Assembly (NCBI GenBank): GCA_036250195.1
Contig: JAVHZZ010000004.1
Location: forward strand, 321,744,628 to 321,808,627
DNA from: Mixophyes australis
Lineage: Eukaryota; Chordata; Amphibia; Anura; Limnodynastidae
Direction of reading: 5' to 3'
DNA length: 64,000 bases
Positions 1 through 9,850 of this stretch are shown here, in pieces. Each line of letters begins with the position of its first letter. The first letter of the stretch is position 1. The notes beneath the pieces are model-generated. The model had not been told where the DNA came from. It worked only from the letters and a program-made list of their open reading frames with translations, and ran no database searches. The position numbers were made by a program, and so were the translations under genes.

Positions 1-129
1 TATTTATTAACTGTGACATTGTCACCCAGACGATTAGTGGCACACATCTTATAATGATATTTTTTAAATTACCCTCTCTGCTCCATTAGGTTGTGATACC
101 ATTAAATCCACCTCCCCCCGCTCATCTCT

Positions 130-2114
130 ACATCCCTCATACAGATACATCTTTTTCAGACCACAACAGAAATCCAACAAACCTCGAGCACATCACCTGT
201 TGTCTGCCATTTCTTTCAAAGTCTTTTAAATGTGCCCTATGAGATGCACACTCTATTTGTAACAAACTTATCTCCATACAGGACCTCTTTCTCTCAAATA
301 GCATCAACCATCTGGCAATAACAGAAACATAGCTCACACAATCAGACACTGCATCATCTGATTTCTTTAAAACTCATTTCCCCCTCTGGGATCACAACCT
401 TACCAGCTATAAGCTCTCAGCCAGTACTTTAACCTCTCTGCTGCCAGACTCTACCAAGCCTCCTCATACCCTCAGAAATCTTAACTTAACTTACATTAAT
501 TTTCAATTGCTTCCCTCTTCCTCTCTAAAAAACATTCTTAACCCAATTTCTACATTCTCCACTCCTGATATGGCAGTACCACATTTTCACCAAACCCTAG
601 CAACAGTTGATCAAGAAGTTCCAACTACTCTTCATACTCTGTATCAACTTCAATGTCAGCTGTGTAACACTAAAGTAACACAACATCTTCAAAAACTTTC
701 ACGTGAAGCAGAAAGTCAATGGTGTAAATTCCGTACTTCTAATGATTTCCTCACGTACACTGCTATCTACCACTTCTATTGAAATGCTCTGGACACTGCC
801 AAACAAACATACTTCCAATCTCTCATATCTGCTCAGGCTTCTAAAACCAAATCTCTTTTCAATCCTCCTACCCTAAACCCTTTGCTTGCTTTCAGTGCCC
901 AATATCTTGCTTCCTACTTCAAGGACAGGATTGATGAGATCTGACATGAAATTGTATCCTCTTCCTCAACAAGCAGCCAGCTCAATTTCTTTCCGGCACA
1001 CACCAAGTACCTTCTTTTCATTTGATCCCGCAAATGAAGATTAAGTATCTAACAATTTCTTCCTGCTCTACTACCTCTCCTCTATTCAAATCAGTCGATC
1101 CCAGTCTCCTGTGCTCATCTCACCCTTAACTAAAATCTGTATTCTGTCTCTCTCTCTACTGGTACCTATCCGTCATTATTCAGGCACACAGTGATTACTC
1201 CTATTCTGAAAAAACAAAACTCTGATCCAAACTATCTCTCATATAACTGTCCCATTGGACCCATTTAAATTAGCCTTTCATTGCCTACACTCCACAGAGA
1301 CTGCACTGACTAAGGTTGTCAATGATTTTATCACTGCTAAATCTAAAGGCCATTACTTATTTATAATTCTCCTAGACCTCCCTGCTGCATTTGACACAGT
1401 TGACCACTCTCTTCTCATATACATGCTACAATCACTAGGTCTTCAGTACACTGTCCTATCCTTGTTTTCATCCTACCTTTCTAATTCCTCTTTCAGTGTT
1501 AGTTTCTCTGGATCTACCTCTTCTCCACTTCTTTTATCAGTTGGAATACCACAAGGCTCAGACCTCGGTCCCCTGCTCTTCTCTATCTATACCACTTCTC
1601 ATGGAAAACTAATAAGCTTCTTTGGAATTCAGTATAATCTAAATGCAGATGATACACAAATTTATCTATCCTCTCCGGATCTATCACCATCTGTATTGGC
1701 CGTGTTACTGAATGTCTTTCGGCCTTGTCCTCTCGCCACCTCAAAACCAATCTTTCAAAAACAGAGTTAATAATATTCCCACCAGCCAACAGAAAATACC
1801 TACCTGACATTTCTGCTTCTGTTAACAACATCACAATAATTCCTATCCCACAATCTTGCTGCCTAGGTGTAATCCTACCCTTTGTTTCCTATTATTCTCT
1901 ATATATAAATCTCTTCCGGAAAACATATTCAATTCCACAACAACCCTCTTAATTGCCCTAGGGTACCCTATTGCCAACCCTTTACACAGTTCACACAAGA
2001 CAACAACCCTCTGACACCCTGGCCAACATTGCTGTATATCTGTATCATATAGACCACAAAGCACCAAAGCACTTTTTACCTTTGCAATCTGGCTGTACTA
2101 ATATGCAATATGCA
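130..2114 (+). mobile_element. L2-like LINE, copy 1, 5' portion (interrupted by gypsy element)
   Basis: This is a degenerate non-LTR retrotransposon. Around 290-365 the + strand still reads like the end of an APE-type endonuclease (an ...LAITET-stop-LTQSDTAS... stretch). Reverse-transcriptase sequence follows from about 1255. At 2114 the LINE stops abruptly at the gypsy LTR and resumes at 8606 with its 3' tail. The LINE was therefore present before the gypsy insertion. The same family recurs at 13830-15106 and, inverted, at 52020-52395. Stop codons and frameshifts show that it is dead. Assignment to the L2/CR1 side of LINEs rests on the RT motifs and the ATG-repeat tail; the exact clade is not certain. 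Confidence 0.8.
1255..1955 (+). pseudogene. LINE reverse transcriptase fragment, frameshifted
   Basis: This is the reverse-transcriptase domain of the LINE, which in a live element copies its own RNA at the nicked target. Visible motifs are a palm block ([13 protein letters not shown]), the [16 protein letters not shown] block and the catalytic box as NADDTQIY, where most relatives have an aromatic residue before ADD. The frame is open from 1255 to 1770. The downstream thumb-like part ([15 protein letters not shown]) continues in another frame from 1725 to about 1850, so at least one frameshift separates the two. The upstream part is interrupted by stops. It is short compared with a full LINE ORF2 of roughly 900 or more residues and is a non-functional relic. 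Confidence 0.85.
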
Positions 2115-2329
2115 TGTCACGGGCACTAGGAGTCTTTACCCAGGGATCACCAGGTGATAGGCTTACCAGAGCAGTATAGGTGGTAATATGGTACTCTGGT
2201 AGCAGGGTGATCACGGAACAGGAAATAGCAGATGATGAGATGCTCAGGAAAGTCTATGACTAGCAGCACTGGTAATATGGATGTAGTAATACACGAGGAA
2301 CTGTATGGACAAAGGACAAGTGAAGGTAG

Positions 2330-2590
2330 TCAGTGGTCTGCGGTAGCAAGTTGTACCACTGCTATAGTGAGGAGGAATGTCCAACAGAAACGAGGAGGTG
2401 ATGAGAGTCAGCGGTCTGCGGATAGCAAGTTGTACCGCTGTCTGAGTGAAGGAATGGAATCCAAGTGGAGGTATCCGGGGAGTCAGTGGTCTGCGTTAGC
2501 AAGTTGTACCACTGCTATGTGAGAGGATACTGGAACAGGTGACACAGGAAACAGGAATCAGTGGTCTGCCTCTAGCAAGTTGTACCACTG
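2330..2590. repeat. Four spaced hairpin units in the LTR (also at 6959-7219)
   Basis: Four copies of a ~31-bp unit lie about 75 bp apart at roughly 2330, 2409, 2482 and 2559. Each has a 6-bp stem around a loop containing TCTGC...AGCAAGTTGTA. Three copies have the stem CAGTGG/CCACTG. The second has CAGCGG/CCGCTG, where both sides changed together and pairing is kept. The same four units occur in the other LTR. Confidence 0.85.
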
Positions 2591-3364
2591 AATATATATG
2601 TGAGGAGGAGCACGGGGAGAGACTGCAATACAGGAGATACACGGGCACCTTAAACTTGATCCACAATAATATGCACAATATATAAATGACTGAACAGCAC
2701 TGCAATAATAGAAAGTCACTTGAGGTAATCCGGCACAAGATAAAACAGTCAATGATGGCAATAGACTCAGCGGATAGCAAACTCCAGAGGAGAACCAACA
2801 CAGTCCAGCAAGATATGCAATACACCAGCACAGTCAATGAGAAGTATGCATACCGTGGTTCAGAAGCAGGCTGTCAGACAGGAGTGCAGAGATACCTGAA
2901 CGGCTGGAGGCCGGCAGGATGCGAAGTCCCTGGATGGGTGAAGCGGTAGTCAAGTAGGTGCAGCGCACAGGTAGGTAGACCAGCAGGGGAACAAATACTC
3001 AGGAAGCAGTAGAGTGTGGAACTGGACTCCTGGAGGACCCTGAAGAGTAGCGATGGTCTAGTTGAGAGGTAAGTAGTGAGGCGCAGATCCGATGCTGACA
3101 GGCGGGTTGAGACCAGCGGAAACACAGGAAAGCATGGAGAGCGGATCAGCGGTTGAAGGACGAGTAGAGCTGAGGAGTAGCAGCAGCAGGACTCTGCGGA
3201 CACACGGAGGTAACCAATAGCAACCAGCAGGTGCAGTAACGATGGCACACGGGAGAGCAGAGCTGAGCTGGAACAGATGATCACGGAGAGTAGCGGATAG
3301 CAATAGTAGTAGCAGTCTCGAGGAAACACGGGAGAGTTGAGATGAGCTGAAGACTGAAGCGCAC

Positions 3365-3645
3365 AGAGGCAGCGGATAGGAATCAGCCAACAGTCACGAT
3401 GAAACACAGACGAGTTGCAGGTTGAAGACTGTAGTGCACGGAGGCAGCGGATAGGAATCAGCTAACAGTCACGATGATGCACAGGTGAGTTGATGTAGAT
3501 TGAAGACTGTAGAGCACGGAGGCAGCGGATAGGAATCAGCTAACAGTCACAATGATATATGGTAGAGTTGAAGTGGCTTGAAGACTGTAGTGCACGGAGG
3601 CAGCGGATAGGAATCAGCTAACAGTCACGATGATACACAGGAGGG
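3365..3645. repeat. Tandem ~75-bp repeats inside the LTR (also at 7994-8274)
   Basis: Four units, each beginning GGCAGCGGATAGGAATCAGC and continuing TAACAGTCACGATGA, repeat every 70-80 bp with small differences. They make up the U3/R-side part of the LTR and are present in both LTRs. Confidence 0.85.
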
Positions 3646-5370
3646 TAGAAGTGGTATGGGAACCACAGGAGTAGAAGTGGTTTGGAAACCACAGAGGTAG
3701 AAGTGAGGTATTGCATCCAATACCTCAGTAATCTCGAAATCCTCCTCCTGATGAACTTGAACTGGCTGAGGTGCTGAAGGAGGAGTCGAGAAACGGTTGA
3801 TGATGAGAGGTTTGAGTAAAGACACATGGAAGGCATTGGAAATCCGAAGATTCTTAGGAAGAAGAAGTTTAACACATACTGGATTGATTACTTGAATGAT
3901 CCTATATGGACCAATAAAACGAGGAGCGAATTTCATAGATGGGACCTTCAAACGAATATTTTTGGTAGATAACCAGACACGATCTCCAATTTTTAGTGGT
4001 GGAATAGCCCGCCTCTTCTTATCTGCGAAAGACTTATATTTGTTAGATGTCTTCTTTAAACAGGTTTTGACCTGAGACCAGATATTTTTGAAGGTTTGAC
4101 AAGCAGTCTCCACAGCAGGAACTTGGGTGGGAGGGAGGGCAGGAAATTCCGGAAAAGACGGATGGTGACCGTAGACCACAAAGAATGGAGTTTTGGATGA
4201 TGACTCATGGTACATGTTGTTATGGGCGAATTCAGCCCAAGGAAGCAATTCTACCCAGTTGTCTTGATTGGCTGATGAGAACATCCTTATAAAGGTCTCG
4301 AGATCTTGATTGACCCGTTCAGTTTGTCCGTTGGATTGCGGATGGTAAGAAGATGAGAGTGCTAATCGTATGCCCAAGGTTTTACAAAGGGCCCGCCAGA
4401 ATCTGGAAACGAATTGTACTCCTCTATCTGACACAATCTCAGACGGACATCCACGGATACGAAAGATTTCTTTAATGAAATGTTCAGCCAGAGTAGACGA
4501 GGAAGGCAAACCAGACAAAGGGACAAAATGAGCCATCTTCGAAAATCTGTCTACCACTACCCAAATAGTATTATAATTCTTACTAGGTGGCAAATCAGTA
4601 ACGAAATCCATACTAATATGGGTCCAAGGCTTGGACGGAATGGGTAGTGGTCGCAGCAACCCTGCTGGAGTTCTGTGGGAGGATTTGAACTGAGAACATA
4701 AATCACAGGAAGCAATAAACTCTTTGACGTCTCTCCTCATTGAAGGCCACCAGTAACTTCGAGAGAGAATCTCAAGGGTCTTGCGTTCACCGGCGTGTCC
4801 AGAAAAACGAGAGGCATGGAACCACGAAAGGATTTTCCTCCTCAGAGTAGGAGGCACGAGGGTCTTCCCAAATGGTAGCATTTTGGTGGATGGAGCAGCC
4901 AGCGAGATACATTTGGGGTCTAGAATAGCATGGTTGGGAACCTCTTCAACGTCAGAGGACGTCACAAAAGCTCGAGATAGAGCGTCAGCTTTTTTGTTCT
5001 TAGCAGCTGGTTTGAAGGTTATAATTAATTCAAAACGGGAAAAGAAAAGAGACCATCTTGCTTGACGAGGATTCAAGCATTGAGCAGATTGTAGATATGA
5101 CAGGTTCTTATGATCCGTGAAAATCGTCACCGGATGGCGAGCTCCTTCCAATAAGTATCTCCACTCCTCTAATGCAGCTTTGATAGCCAGCAACTCCTTG
5201 TCCCCGATTGTATAATTTCTCTCTGCAGGCAGGAGACCCCGAGAGTAGAAGGCACAAGGATGGAATTTTTGTTGCTCCGAGCTTTGGGAGAGAATGGCTC
5301 CTAAGCCCACATTAGAGGCATCTACTTCTAGGAAGAAGGGAAGTGTCACATAAGGCAACGATGATGACAT
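3625..5370 (-). pseudogene. pol: gypsy pol fragment: RNase H, integrase, truncated chromodomain
   Basis: This 581-residue open frame begins inside pol, because the reverse-transcriptase part is deleted. RNase H lies at residues 15-130 with acidic residues D17, E59 and D86. Integrase follows: the zinc-binding H185, H192, C222 and C225, then the catalytic triad D255, D315 and E351 (a DD35E spacing). A GPY/F-like module with FIGPYRI comes after it. A chromodomain begins near residue 540 (DFEITEVLDA), and the frame then runs into LTR sequence, so the last ~28 residues are not native. A stop lies immediately upstream of the first ATG, so this frame is not continuous with protease. The catalytic residues are intact, but the protein cannot be made as a normal Gag-Pol product. 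Confidence 0.92.
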
Positions 5371-5816
5371 TCAGCTCCCCAAGACGTAACTTGAGGCGTG
5401 CGCCAGTCAATCTGGGGAGAGTGACACTGAAGCCATGGAAGGCCTAAGACAATCGGACTTGTCGTAACTGGAAGAATTAAAAACGAAATTTCTTCATGGT
5501 GCAGCACACCAATCTGAAGTGTTACTGGAGACGTACTCTGGGTGATGAGACCATTGATGAGACGTGATCCATCTATAGCAGTCACAGTAATCGGTGTTTT
5601 TAAAGTAATCACTGGTAGAGACCATTGATTCACTAGGGATTTAGAAATGAAATTTCCTGCTGCTCCAGAATCAATCAATGCCTGTGACTCAAAGGATTTG
5701 GTAGCAAAGGAAATCGAAACATCAAAAGCGCAGACTTTTAATTTCATAGAAGATGGAGAGGACTCCAGGGACCCTAACTTCACCTCTCCAGAACTAGTTA
5801 GGGCCTGGCATTTCCC
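5346..5816 (-). pseudogene. pro: gypsy retropepsin-like aspartic protease, 3' end cut by deletion
   Basis: This frame opens in the -1 phase relative to gag at the slippery heptamer (5810-5816) and stays open to 5346. The protease active-site motif is ALIDSGAAGNF. A hydrophobic flap region and an IVLGLPWLQ stretch follow, as in retropepsins of gypsy elements. The usual downstream reverse transcriptase is absent: after WGAECHH the frame ends at a stop, and the RNase H domain starts in another frame a few bases away. An ORF caller would start it at a GTG (5783), but the biological entry is probably by -1 frameshifting from gag. The enzyme would process Gag-Pol in the particle. Confidence 0.88.
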
Positions 5817-6730
5817 GATTTCTTAGGGCAAGAACTGAGCATATGTGTGGAATCAGCACAATAGATACAGAGTCTATTCTTTACTCTTCGTTTCCTCTCT
5901 TCTAAAGATAATTTGGAACGTCCTATCTCCATGGGAATCACAGAAGGTGAAGCTGGACGAAATTGAGGGGTTGAACGAAGAGGTGCTTTAACAGAAGTTG
6001 TTTTCTCAGATTCTCTTTCACGAAATCTCATGTCTACACGATGGCAAAGAGAGATCAAATCTTCTAGTGACGAAGGAAGCTCTTGGGTAGTCAGTGCATC
6101 TTTAATTTTATCGGAGAGCCCCTGCCAGAAGGCGGCAATTAATGCTTCAGTGTTCCACTGAAGTTCAGAGGCTAAGATCCTAAATTGAATGACGTACTGG
6201 CCTACTGTATGAGAACCTTGTCGTAAACGAAGAATGCTGGAAGCAGCGGAGGTCACACGACCTGGTTCATCGAACACACTTCGGAACGTAGAAATGAATT
6301 TGGCACTATCTTGTAGTATAGGATCGTTTCTCTCCCACAGAGGGGAGGCCCAAGCCAGAGCTTGTCCAGAAAACAATGAGATAAGATAGGCCACTCTGGA
6401 ACGATGGGTAGAAAAATTTTGAGGTTGGAGCTCAAAATGAACTGAGCATTGGTTAAGGAAACCCCTACAAGTTTTGGGGTCTCCATCGTACTTTGACGGA
6501 GTAGGCAGGTGAAGCGTGGGAGCTGTAGACACCTGGGATGGCACTGGGGAAACGGAGGAAAGCACAGGAGCTTCAATATTAGCTGTAACAGTCTGTCCAG
6601 ATGTTCCTTGGGAGGTTAACGATTGGTAACATTGAAGTAACAGCTGTTGGCGAGCATCCTGTTGCTCCACACGGCTGACCAGATGCTGCAGCATCTCTTT
6701 GGCTGTAGGTTCCGTATCTGCGTCTGTCAT
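5798..6730 (-). CDS. gag: gypsy Gag polyprotein (capsid plus zinc knuckle)
   Basis: This is an intact 310-residue ORF that forms the particle shell and binds RNA. It starts at an ATG only 13 bases inside the 5' LTR. The N-terminus contains a Q/L-rich probable coiled coil (EMLQHLVSRVEQQDARQQ). Residues ~75-230 are a retrotransposon capsid of the sushi/PEG10/RTL type, with the recognisable SRVAYLISLFSGQALAWA and FRSVFDEPGR blocks. The C-terminus has one CCHC zinc knuckle: C288, C291, H296 and C301 (CX2CX4HX4C). The stop follows nine residues later, after the slippery site. Unlike pol, gag shows no breaks. It could in principle be translated, but the element would still need enzymes from another copy. 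Confidence 0.93.
   Translation of the reverse strand: MTDADTEPTAKEMLQHLVSRVEQQDARQQLLLQCYQSLTSQGTSGQTVTANIEAPVLSSVSPVPSQVSTAPTLHLPTPSKYDGDPKTCRGFLNQCSVHFELQPQNFSTHRSRVAYLISLFSGQALAWASPLWERNDPILQDSAKFISTFRSVFDEPGRVTSAASSILRLRQGSHTVGQYVIQFRILASELQWNTEALIAAFWQGLSDKIKDALTTQELPSSLEDLISLCHRVDMRFRERESEKTTSVKAPLRSTPQFRPASPSVIPMEIGRSKLSLEERKRRVKNRLCIYCADSTHMLSSCPKKSGNARP
5810..5816 (-). promoter_or_regulatory. -1 ribosomal frameshift slippery site G GGA AAT
   Basis: On the minus strand the gag codons read tcG GGA AAT, which fits the X XXY YYZ rule, ten bases before the gag stop codon (5798-5800). A one-base backward slip enters the protease frame, which is open from there. Sushi-derived PEG10 uses the closely similar GGGAAAC. 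I did not find an obvious downstream pseudoknot by eye. Confidence 0.8.
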
Positions 6731-6731
6731 G

Positions 6732-6743
6732 GCCTGATCTTAC
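6732..6743 (-). promoter_or_regulatory. Candidate self-priming primer-binding site
   Basis: Directly inside the 5' LTR the minus strand reads GTAAGATCAGGC. Ten bases of it (AAGATCAGGC) are the exact complement of GCCTGATCTT at 8428-8419, which lies about where the transcript should start. This resembles Tf1, where the 5' end of the mRNA folds back and is the primer. I could not match the site to the 3' end of a common tRNA. Confidence 0.6.
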
Positions 6744-8605
6744 TGTCACGGGCACTAGGAGTCTTTACCCAGGGATCACCAGGTGATAGGCTTACCAGAG
6801 CAGTATAGGTGGTAATATGGTACTCTGGTAGCAGGGTGATCACGGAACAGGAAATAGCAGATGATGAGATGCTCAGGAAAGTCTATGACTAGCAGCACTG
6901 GTAATATGGATGTAGTAATACACGAGGAACTGTATGGACAAAGGACAAGTGAAGGTAGTCAGTGGTCTGCGGTAGCAAGTTGTACCACTGCTATAGTGAG
7001 GAGGAATGTCCAACAGAAACGAGGAGGTGATGAGAGTCAGCGGTCTGCGGATAGCAAGTTGTACCGCTGTCTGAGTGAAGGAATGGAATCCAAGTGGAGG
7101 TATCCGGGGAGTCAGTGGTCTGCGTTAGCAAGTTGTACCACTGCTATGTGAGAGGATACTGGAACAGGTGACACAGGAAACAGGGATCAGTGGTCTGCCT
7201 CTAGCAAGTTGTACCACTGAATATATATGTGAGGAGGAGCACGGGGAGAGACTGCAATACAGGAGATACACGGGCACCTTAAACTTGATCCACAATAATA
7301 TGCACAATATATAAATGACTGAACAGCACTGCAATAATAGAAAGTCACTTGAGGTAATCCGGCACAAGATAAAACAGTCAATGATGGCAATAGACTCAGC
7401 GGATAGCAAACTCCAGAGGAGAACCAACACAGTCCAGCAAGATATGCAATACACCAGCACAGTCAATGAGAAGTATGCATACCGTGGTTCAGAAGCAGGC
7501 TGTCAGACAGGAGTGCAGAGATACCTGAACGGCTGGAGGCCGGCAGCATGCGAAGTCCCTGGATGGGTGAAGCGGTAGTCAAGTAGGTGCAGTGCACAGG
7601 TAGGTAGACCAGCAGGGGAACAAATACTCAGGAAGCAGTAGAGTGTGGAACTGGACTCCTGGAGGACCCTGAAGAGTAGCGATGGTCTAGTTGAGAGGTA
7701 AGTAGTGAGGCGCAGATCCGATGCTGACAGGCGGGTTGAGACCAGCGGAAACACAGGAAAGCATGGAGAGCGGATCAGCGGTTGAAGGACGAGTAGAGCT
7801 GAGGAGTAGCAGCAGCAGGACTCTGCGGACACATGGAGGTAACCAATAGCAACCAGCAGGTGCAGTAACGATGGCACACGGGAGAGCAGAGCTGAGCTGG
7901 AACAGATGATCACGGAGAGTAGCGGATAGCAATAGTAGTAGCAGTCTCGAGGAAACACGGGAGAGTTGAGATGAGCTGAAGACTGAAGCGCACAGAGGCA
8001 GCGGATAGGAATCAGCCAACAGTCACGATGAAACACAGACGAGTTGCAGGTTGAAGACTGTAGTGCACGGAGGCAGCGGATAGGAATCAGCTAACAGTCA
8101 CGATGATGCACAGGTGAGTTGATGTAGATTGAAGACTGTAGAGCACGGAGGCAGCGGATAGGAATCAGCTAACAGTCACAATGATATATGGTAGAGTTGA
8201 AGTGGCTTGAAGACTGTAGTGCACGGAGGCAGCGGATAGGAATCAGCTAACAGTCACGATGATACACAGGAGGGTAGAAGTGGTATGGGAACCACAGGAG
8301 TAGAAGTGGTTTGGAAACCACAGAGGTAGAAGTGGTTTGGAAACCACAGGAATCAGCAGCGCTGAATACACGAGGAAACACAGGAACACCTTCAGAGACT
8401 CATGGAGAATGAGACTCCAAGATCAGGCAACGTGGTATTGACCACAGGTGCTTAATATAGGGAGTGTTGCCTGATCTGCCAATTAAGTTAAAGGAACATG
8501 TACTGAAGGGTTTGAAAGGGCTGCGCATGCGCAGACCCTCAGGATGGAGGACGGCCACGGTTCCTAAATGTCCGGGAAGAAGCACTCACAGTCCGGTGAG
8601 TGACA
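6744..8605 (-). repeat. 5' LTR of gypsy element, complete
   Basis: This 1862-bp LTR has TGTCAC/GTGACA ends. Its first 271 bp (8605-8335 on the minus strand) are unique to this copy because the 3' LTR lost them. The remainder matches 2115-3705. It carries the only TATA box of the element, as well as the hairpin units and tandem repeats described in the other LTR. Confidence 0.93.
8419..8460 (-). promoter_or_regulatory. LTR core promoter: TATA box and predicted transcript start
   Basis: The minus strand has CTATATTAAG (8460-8451). About 28 bases downstream comes TTGCCTGATCTTGG, the likely start of the R region and the segment complementary to the primer site. A perfect 12-bp inverted repeat (8420-8431 and 8466-8477) brackets the TATA box. 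Confidence 0.6.
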
Positions 8606-8783
8606 ATGCAGCACTTAACCTTTTGTACCAAATTCCCATTGTCCTATAGAATGAAGCTTGCTACCATGGCCCTCTTACTTCTCTGCCTGTCTGTAATATC
8701 CAGTCTTGTTTCATTATTGTGTTTGTTCTCAATTGTAAAGTTATACAACATTTGTAATAAATAATACTAATAATAATAACAAT
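8606..8783 (+). mobile_element. LINE copy 1, 3' tail
   Basis: This is the continuation of the LINE broken at 2114. It aligns with the 3' end of copy 2 (14930-15106): ATGCAGCACTTAACC, then CCATTGTCCTATAGA, then a TGTTT...AATTGTAAAG stretch. It ends in an AATAATAATA-type simple repeat. Confidence 0.85.
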
Positions 8784-8916
8784 TGTCCCTCCTAATTCTG
8801 TTTCCAAACCTCTCTTGTTCTCTCTCTCTTTTCCTCTTTTTTTTTCTCCCTTTCCCTTACTGTCCTCTATTTCTCATCTTCATCAATGTCCTTTCCACCC
8901 CACTAACTTCCATCTT
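8784..8916. repeat. Pyrimidine-rich low-complexity stretch
   Basis: A C/T-rich + strand (many TCTCTC and TTTTTC runs) lies between the LINE tail and the next transposon. No gene is visible. Confidence 0.5.
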
Positions 8917-9313
8917 AGGCTAGGTACACACTACAGGCTTTTCAACTAATTATTGTGCCAATCACATGATAAACGACTGTTCGGCCCGATATTGCATTAG
9001 TGTGTACACTGAAACAATGAACCAATATCGTTTTCAACCTCATCGGAACTAAAAATCTCGTTCAATGATGGAACGACGTCCTTCCAATTCTGCAGTGTGT
9101 ATGCAGTCACGATCAGGATCTCCCTAGAGTTTACAGAATCATGATCTTTTCAGCCAATGGTTACGACAGATGAAGAGCACAGATCTGAGAGTAAATCTTT
9201 TAAAACATGTATAGTTTGAATTGGCATGTTGATCGAGACTTTTTTTTCAGTCATTGGTAAAATTGTTACTGATATGGCATTTGGAGAAATATTCTGTAGT
9301 GTGTACTCAGCCT
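8917..9313. mobile_element. Short inverted-repeat transposon (MITE), hAT-like
   Basis: The ends AGGCTAGGTACACACTACAG and CTGTAGTGTGTACTCAGCCT are inverted repeats matching at 18 of 20 positions, around a ~360-bp non-coding core. TACACACTA-type ends are common in vertebrate hAT MITEs. I could not identify a clean target duplication. Confidence 0.65.
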
Positions 9314-9480
9314 TCCTCACCTCATTCATCCTCCCTGACTATTTCTTTTGTGTTGGGACCCAAAATCTATGATGGAAGAAATGTGGGTAAACTAGTACAT
9401 TTGCTGCAACTTTATTTTGAGTTCCTTTCTTTCTACCCAACAGAAGATTTACTCCCTGAAATACCTGGAACCACCTAGAC

Positions 9481-9673
9481 CAGGGTTTCCCAAACCCAGT
9501 CCTCAGGGCTCCCCAACAGTGCAGGTTTTCCGGATCACATGTGACATAATTAGTACCACCTGTGGATCTGATACAATGTGTCAGTCAGTAATGAATACAC
9601 CTGTGCTCCAGCAAGGAGATATGGAAAACCTGCACTGTTAGGGAGCCCTGAGGACTGGGTTTGGGAAACCCTG
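9481..9673. mobile_element. hAT-type MITE with long inverted ends
   Basis: The ~50-bp inverted ends begin CAGGGTTTCCCAAACCCAGT and are nearly perfect. The flanks ACCTAGAC (9473-9480) and ACGTAGAC (9674-9681) form an 8-bp target duplication with one mismatch, which fits hAT. Confidence 0.85.
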
Positions 9674-9850
9674 ACGTAGACCATTTACACAAATGTCACT
9701 CACTCTAAATCCAGAAAGCAGAGCAAAATGACAGCGATAACCTACACTGTTTCAGCATAATGTCTGAGAGAATTGGGGCCTATTTAATACTCAGAGCCCT
9801 TTGGAAGCGATGAGTAACATTTTAATTTTCTTACTGGACCTTTAACTTAT

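Larger units (their letters stand above)
2115..3705 (-). repeat. 3' LTR of gypsy element, truncated at its U3 side
   Basis: It matches 6744-8334 base for base at a constant offset of 4629, with four substitutions that I could spot. The 271 bp corresponding to 8335-8605 (promoter and U3 start) are missing; pol sequence runs directly into the LTR at 3705/3706. It contains four covarying hairpins and a block of tandem repeats, both also present in the other LTR. Translated ORFs in this stretch occur identically in both LTRs and are not genes. Confidence 0.93.
2115..8605 (-). mobile_element. Non-autonomous Ty3/gypsy (chromovirus-type) LTR retrotransposon
   Basis: This 6.49-kb insertion is flanked by the 5-bp target duplication ATGCA (2110-2114 and 8606-8610). 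It starts TGTCAC and ends GTGACA. Reading on the minus strand, the order is 5' LTR (6744-8605), priming site, gag, slippery site, protease, RNase H, integrase, truncated chromodomain, 3' LTR (2115-3705). The reverse-transcriptase domain is missing between protease and RNase H. A second deletion removed the end of the chromodomain together with the first 271 bp of the 3' LTR. Over 1591 aligned bp I count only four differences between the LTRs, so the insertion is young. Gene order and signals fit the Tf1/sushi-like chromovirus group. Confidence 0.95.

Noticed and set aside
2232..3407. ORFs inside the LTR (also 6861-8036)
   Set aside because: They are present identically in both LTR copies, overlap hairpin and tandem repeats, and have no domain. 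They are non-coding LTR sequence.
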